Position numbers and translations under genes: made by a program | Notes under the pieces: model-generated | Databases searched by the model: none | What the model saw: only the letters and a program-made list of their open reading frames with translations | Told to the model about the DNA's origin: nothing | Shown: piece after piece, positions 62,901-64,000 of the stretch | Layout of the letters: every line of letters starts with the position of its first letter | Numbering within the stretch: the stretch's first letter is position 1 | NCBI GenBank assembly: GCA_003164035.1 | Contig: PLRS01000110.1 | Coordinates: forward strand, 1-64,000 | Source: Bryobacterales bacterium | Lineage (GTDB): Bacteria; Acidobacteriota; Terriglobia; Bryobacterales; Bryobacteraceae | Direction: 5' to 3' | DNA: 64,000 bases

Positions 62901-64000
62901 GCCCTGGCTGCCGCTAGAGTAATCGTAGAGGTTGAAAGTGTAGTGCTGCGGCAAGGCCTGAATCCAGTTCAAGGACTGGCTGCCGTTCAGACCGCTGAAC
63001 AGGAACTGCGTGACTCCGGTGTTGTCGGTCACCCACACCTGAGCCGCAGTCGCCCCCGACGTGGACCAGTTTAGGGTCAACGTGCAGGTCCCCCCTGGCG
63101 TGGCAACCGTGCACGGGTTGGGACTCGCACTGATGGTCCCGGTATGGCCACCCGTTGGCGCGGGCACCGAGACGTTCACCGAGGCCAACACGCTGCCCTG
63201 ACTGCCGCTGGAATAGTCGTAGAGGTTGAACGTGTAATGCTGGGGGAGAGCCTGAATCCAGTTCAAAGATTGACTGCCATTGAGACCTGTGAACAAGTAC
63301 TGCGTGACGCCGGTGTTATCTGTCACCCAGACCTGGGCTGCTGTAGCCCCCGAGGTTGACCAAGTCAACGTCAGGGTGCACGTTCCTCCGGGCGTAGTCA
63401 CCGTACAGGGGTTGGGATTGGCGCTAATCGTCCCGGTATGGGAACTGGGTGCAGGCACCGACACACTCACCGAAGCCAGCAGCGCCCCTTGGCTGCCGCT
63501 CGAATAATCGTACAGGTTGAACGTGTAGTGCTGGGGCAGGGCCTGAATCCAGTTCAACGACTGGCTCCCGTTGAGACCGGTGAACAGGTACTGCGTGACG
63601 CCGGTATTGTCCGTTACCCACACCTGAGCTGCGGTGGCGCCCGAGGTAGACCACGTCAACGTCAACGTGCAGGTTCCGCCTGGCGTTGTAACGGTGCATG
63701 GATTGGGACTGGCGCTAATCGTTCCGGTACGGGAGGTGGGCGCAGGCACCGACACATTCACCGAAGCCAGCAGCGCCCCCTGGCTGCCGCTCGAATAATC
63801 GTACAGGTTGAACGTGTAGTGCTGGGGCAGAGCCTGAATCCAATTCAGAGACTGGCTCCCGTTGAGACCGGTGAATAGGTACTGCGTGACGCCGGTATTG
63901 TCTGTTACCCACACCTGGGCTGCTGTAGCCCCTGAAGTAGACCAGGTTAGAGACAACGTGCAGGTTCCACCCGGTGTGGTCACCGTGCAGGGGTTGGGAC
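56979..64000 (-). CDS. giant RHS/YD-repeat protein with tandem N-terminal repeats (5' end beyond window)
   Basis: At least 2334 residues; the start lies outside the window. From the N-terminal side: nine near-identical 97-residue repeats and one diverged copy, a linker Ig-like domain ('VSVDPSRNTPGSTFKIYGSA'), a DUF6531-like cap ('DPINTATGNYTYQHTDLTIV', 'FTRTYNSQDGTPGPMGAGWT'), about 40 YD repeats, and the RHS core ('SYRIYDSRLGRFSGLDPVYF', 'GGVDPSGL'). The roughly 165-residue tip after DPSGL is alanine/serine-rich with four cysteines and no known toxin motif. Such proteins encapsulate and deliver a C-terminal payload or act as adhesins. Confidence 0.93.
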   Translation of the reverse strand, partial: PNPCTVTTPGGTCTLSLTWSTSGATAAQVWVTDNTGVTQYLFTGLNGSQSLNWIQALPQHYTFNLYDYSSGSQGALLASVNVSVPAPTSRTGTISASPNPCTVTTPGGTCTLTLTWSTSGATAAQVWVTDNTGVTQYLFTGLNGSQSLNWIQALPQHYTFNLYDYSSGSQGALLASVSVSVPAPSSHTGTISANPNPCTVTTPGGTCTLTLTWSTSGATAAQVWVTDNTGVTQYLFTGLNGSQSLNWIQALPQHYTFNLYDYSSGSQGSVLASVNVSVPAPTGGHTGTISASPNPCTVATPGGTCTLTLNWSTSGATAAQVWVTDNTGVTQFLFSGLNGSQSLNWIQALPQHYTFNLYDYSSGSQGAALSSVNVSVPAPSGSHTGTISASPNPCTVTTPGGTCTLTLSWSTSGATAAQVWVTDNTGVTQFLFTGLSGSQSLNWIQALPQHYTFNLYDYSSGSQGALLSSVNVSVPAPTGGHTGTISASPNPCTVTTQGGTCTLTLSWSTSGATTAQVWVTDNTGVTQFLFSGLSGSQSLNWIQALPQHYTFNLYDYSSGSRGALLSSLNVSVPAPTAHTGTISASPNPCTVTTPGGTCTLTLNWSSSGATAAQVWVTDNTGVTQFLFSGLSGSQSLNWIQALPQHYTFNLYDYSGGTQGALLSSVNVSVPAPTGSHTGTISASPNPCTVTTPGGTCTLTLSWSSSAATAAQVWVTDNTGVTQFLFSGLSGSQSLNWIQALPQRYTFSLYDYSSGSQGALLSSVTVSVPAPTGSHSGTISASPNPCTVATPGGTCTLTLSWSSSGATAAQVWVTDNTGVTQFLFSGLSGSQSLNWIQALPQHYTFNLYDYSSGSQGAAMASVNVSVPGPTGPTSGTLKASPTTCQVTAVGGTCAISLPWTLQNTTSGLITVTDALGNQKVVNPVTGASGTQPIPWLQALPQHYTFYLWDYTGGRQGAQLASVAVSATGPSASSGTPSVSVDPSRNTPGSTFKIYGSALAPGQATVYVQPPGASGNAVGQTTVGSDGTFNFPFTTQASSATGIYTAWAIDSSSKKSSSGTFTLYQPTPASIPTCQSNTTTSGCNGDPINTATGNYTYQHTDLTIVGRGMPFVFTRTYNSQDGTPGPMGAGWTHSYMASFVQNSDSSITIRTPDGQLLIFDPAGGGYVSRFNSVYSTLQSPSSGVFVLTTKNQFSYRFSSGQLTAVSDRNGTTIQLTYSNGILTAITDTVGRQFAVSADPAGRITQLLGPAGLSLQYQYDGAGNLISFKDANGGTFAYTYDGSHEMLTAVDPVGNTFLTNTYDGSGRVSTQADGLGNRWTYAYDANTLITTITDPNGKVSSHLHDSNFELLRATDTFGKNDQYQYDSLGNRISVQDRNGNTTRLSYDPNGNLIAATDAQSNTQAAAYDAQSNPLTRTDALGNQATFAYDSKGNLVTSVDPLGNKTAYAYNSYGQLTSKTDALGRTIQYTYDATGNLTQVLDPLGNKTAYAYDALGRRTSTTDANGFTTNTAYDANSNIVSVTDALGNKTQYAYDGNNNRTKVTDPRGKVTAYAYDGNQKLVTTTDALGNKVSNTYDKLRNLASVSDQRGNTTRYSYDSENRPTGTTDPLGNTTSYAYDAAGNRIQVTDPLSNVTAYGYDSLNRQISVKDALGNQTATWYDAASHVVKKTDAVGTVTTYSYDAAGRQASIVDAAGGQVTFQYDKVGNRTQITDSRGKVTQFAYDGMNRLLTTTDPLGNATKNQYDSVGNLTQTTDGNGNSKAYQYDADRRPIKITYSTGGSVQFAYDVNGNRIKMVDLVGTSTYSYDDLNRLQSYTNPASAALAFTYDAGSNRTAIQFPGSKTVQYTYDADNRISKATDWNSMAASYSYDRAGRISGVTYPNGLTSQYTYNSVGQTLTIQHGTGGTTLYSETTAWLPNGNPASSNISGLAAPGFASESTAYAYNDANELVSSTYGSPVSDKNGNLTVQPGFGGPTVFTYDLSNRATSISGPSVNATMKYFGDGRLAELDSAGAPHRYLVDPIGLGNRILAELDAAGGVQIAYVYGPRDLLSQISGSQTYFYFHNLQRSTVALVDSTGSLKNSYRYDSFGQRLPSSTEQVANPFTFLGGFSVPSTGPYSVMSYRIYDSRLGRFSGLDPVYFKQGAVSPYIYASQSPLGGVDPSGLIASPVSYSTPTSLLGPLPSSTPTPVVTTSNTTALRVQMAQAQADAEVSAAENDAYATAQQQVVDATVNAAQGVVDLFFCTGSLGIDSDACKGVVTSQVDNANFVIQNTVKSTTVKSAANCVTAGSDIVGVVGGLKSNLGGTQLYDAPFNLYGTNQLLSGKSNDVIAGCISGPAQAMGGH
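61390..64000. repeat. tandem direct repeats of about 290 bp inside the RHS gene
   Basis: Blocks recur every 285-298 bases; the phrase cgccggtgttgtccgtgaccca appears near 61549, 61841, 62129, 62426, 62719, 63014, 63308, 63602 and 63890, with few differences. Each block encodes 'VWVTDNTGVTQFLFSGLSGS' and 'LNWIQALPQHYTFNLYDYSS'. The array continues past the window end. Variation is concentrated at synonymous sites. Confidence 0.9.

Noticed and set aside
61390-64000. Regularly spaced repeats suggestive of an array such as CRISPR
   Set aside because: Units are about 290 bp, in frame and protein-coding, with no unique spacers.

Overview
The window reads as chromosome of a high-G+C acidobacterium, most likely of the Solibacter/Bryobacter group. 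Four things support this. A PadR regulator sits directly upstream of an 871-residue FtsX/MacB-type permease of the acidobacterial 'duplicated orphan permease' (ADOP) kind. A secreted protein carries the repeat-like C-terminal domain typical of Solibacter (TIGR03437-like). A BlaI/BlaR1 pair has a TonB-like tail. Dispersed GC-rich hairpin elements lie between genes. No rRNA, CRISPR array or convincing tRNA was seen.

Regions. (1) 0.1-6.3 kb: housekeeping genes, mostly on the minus strand: cinA, a beta-propeller protein, pgpA, a yacG too short for most ORF lists, rimO, and a frameshifted NTF2-like gene. (2) 6.3-8.8 kb: a scrapyard of joined gene pieces (hflC, hflK, the back half of a heavy-metal P-type ATPase, and two facing fragments of TonB-dependent receptors). 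(3) 8.8-12.2 kb: a blaI-blaR1-type pair with a palindromic candidate operator, plus small secreted proteins. (4) 12.4-20.4 kb: a cell-wall and signalling cluster: a DUF3662-like FHA protein, a 32-residue membrane peptide, a PP2C phosphatase, a Ser/Thr kinase, a single-chain SEDS glycosyltransferase-transpeptidase fusion, and a second FHA protein. It is the counterpart of the actinobacterial fhaA-pstP-rodA-pbpA-pknA/B locus. (5) 20.6-31.7 kb: small proteins, a toxin-antitoxin pair with a stop codon in the toxin, mpg, thpR-plsY-gpsA, an ECF sigma/anti-sigma/DUF3106 operon, trxA, glgA, and padR-ADOP. (6) 31.7-37.4 kb: a transition zone with an intact toxin-antitoxin pair, a GNAT-YoaP protein, truncated rtcB and DUF6880 pieces, visibly lower G+C, and a dispersed motif of about 28 bp. 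(7) 35.4-45.6 kb: an apparent defence island: a two-helix membrane protein resembling CBASS Cap15 effectors but frameshifted, a coupled three-gene operon (unknown protein, Tdp1/PLD-like protein, SNF2-like helicase), and a Cas4-like/DUF2779 nuclease. (8) 45.9-53.6 kb: a compact integrative element with a large serine recombinase, a zinc-ribbon protein, and an opposed operon of small proteins, an excisionase-like protein, a D5/P4-type primase-helicase and a terminase-small-subunit-like protein. This layout looks like a phage satellite. (9) 53.6-64 kb: a secreted unknown, a secreted YD/BACON/TIGR03437/NHL protein, and a giant RHS protein whose N-terminal part is nine near-identical repeats of about 97 residues and runs off the window.

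The two most interesting units are the candidate defence operon (37.4-43.3 kb) and the candidate phage satellite (45.9-53.6 kb). Several genes carry single-base frameshifts or stops. These may be true decay or assembly error, and each is flagged.
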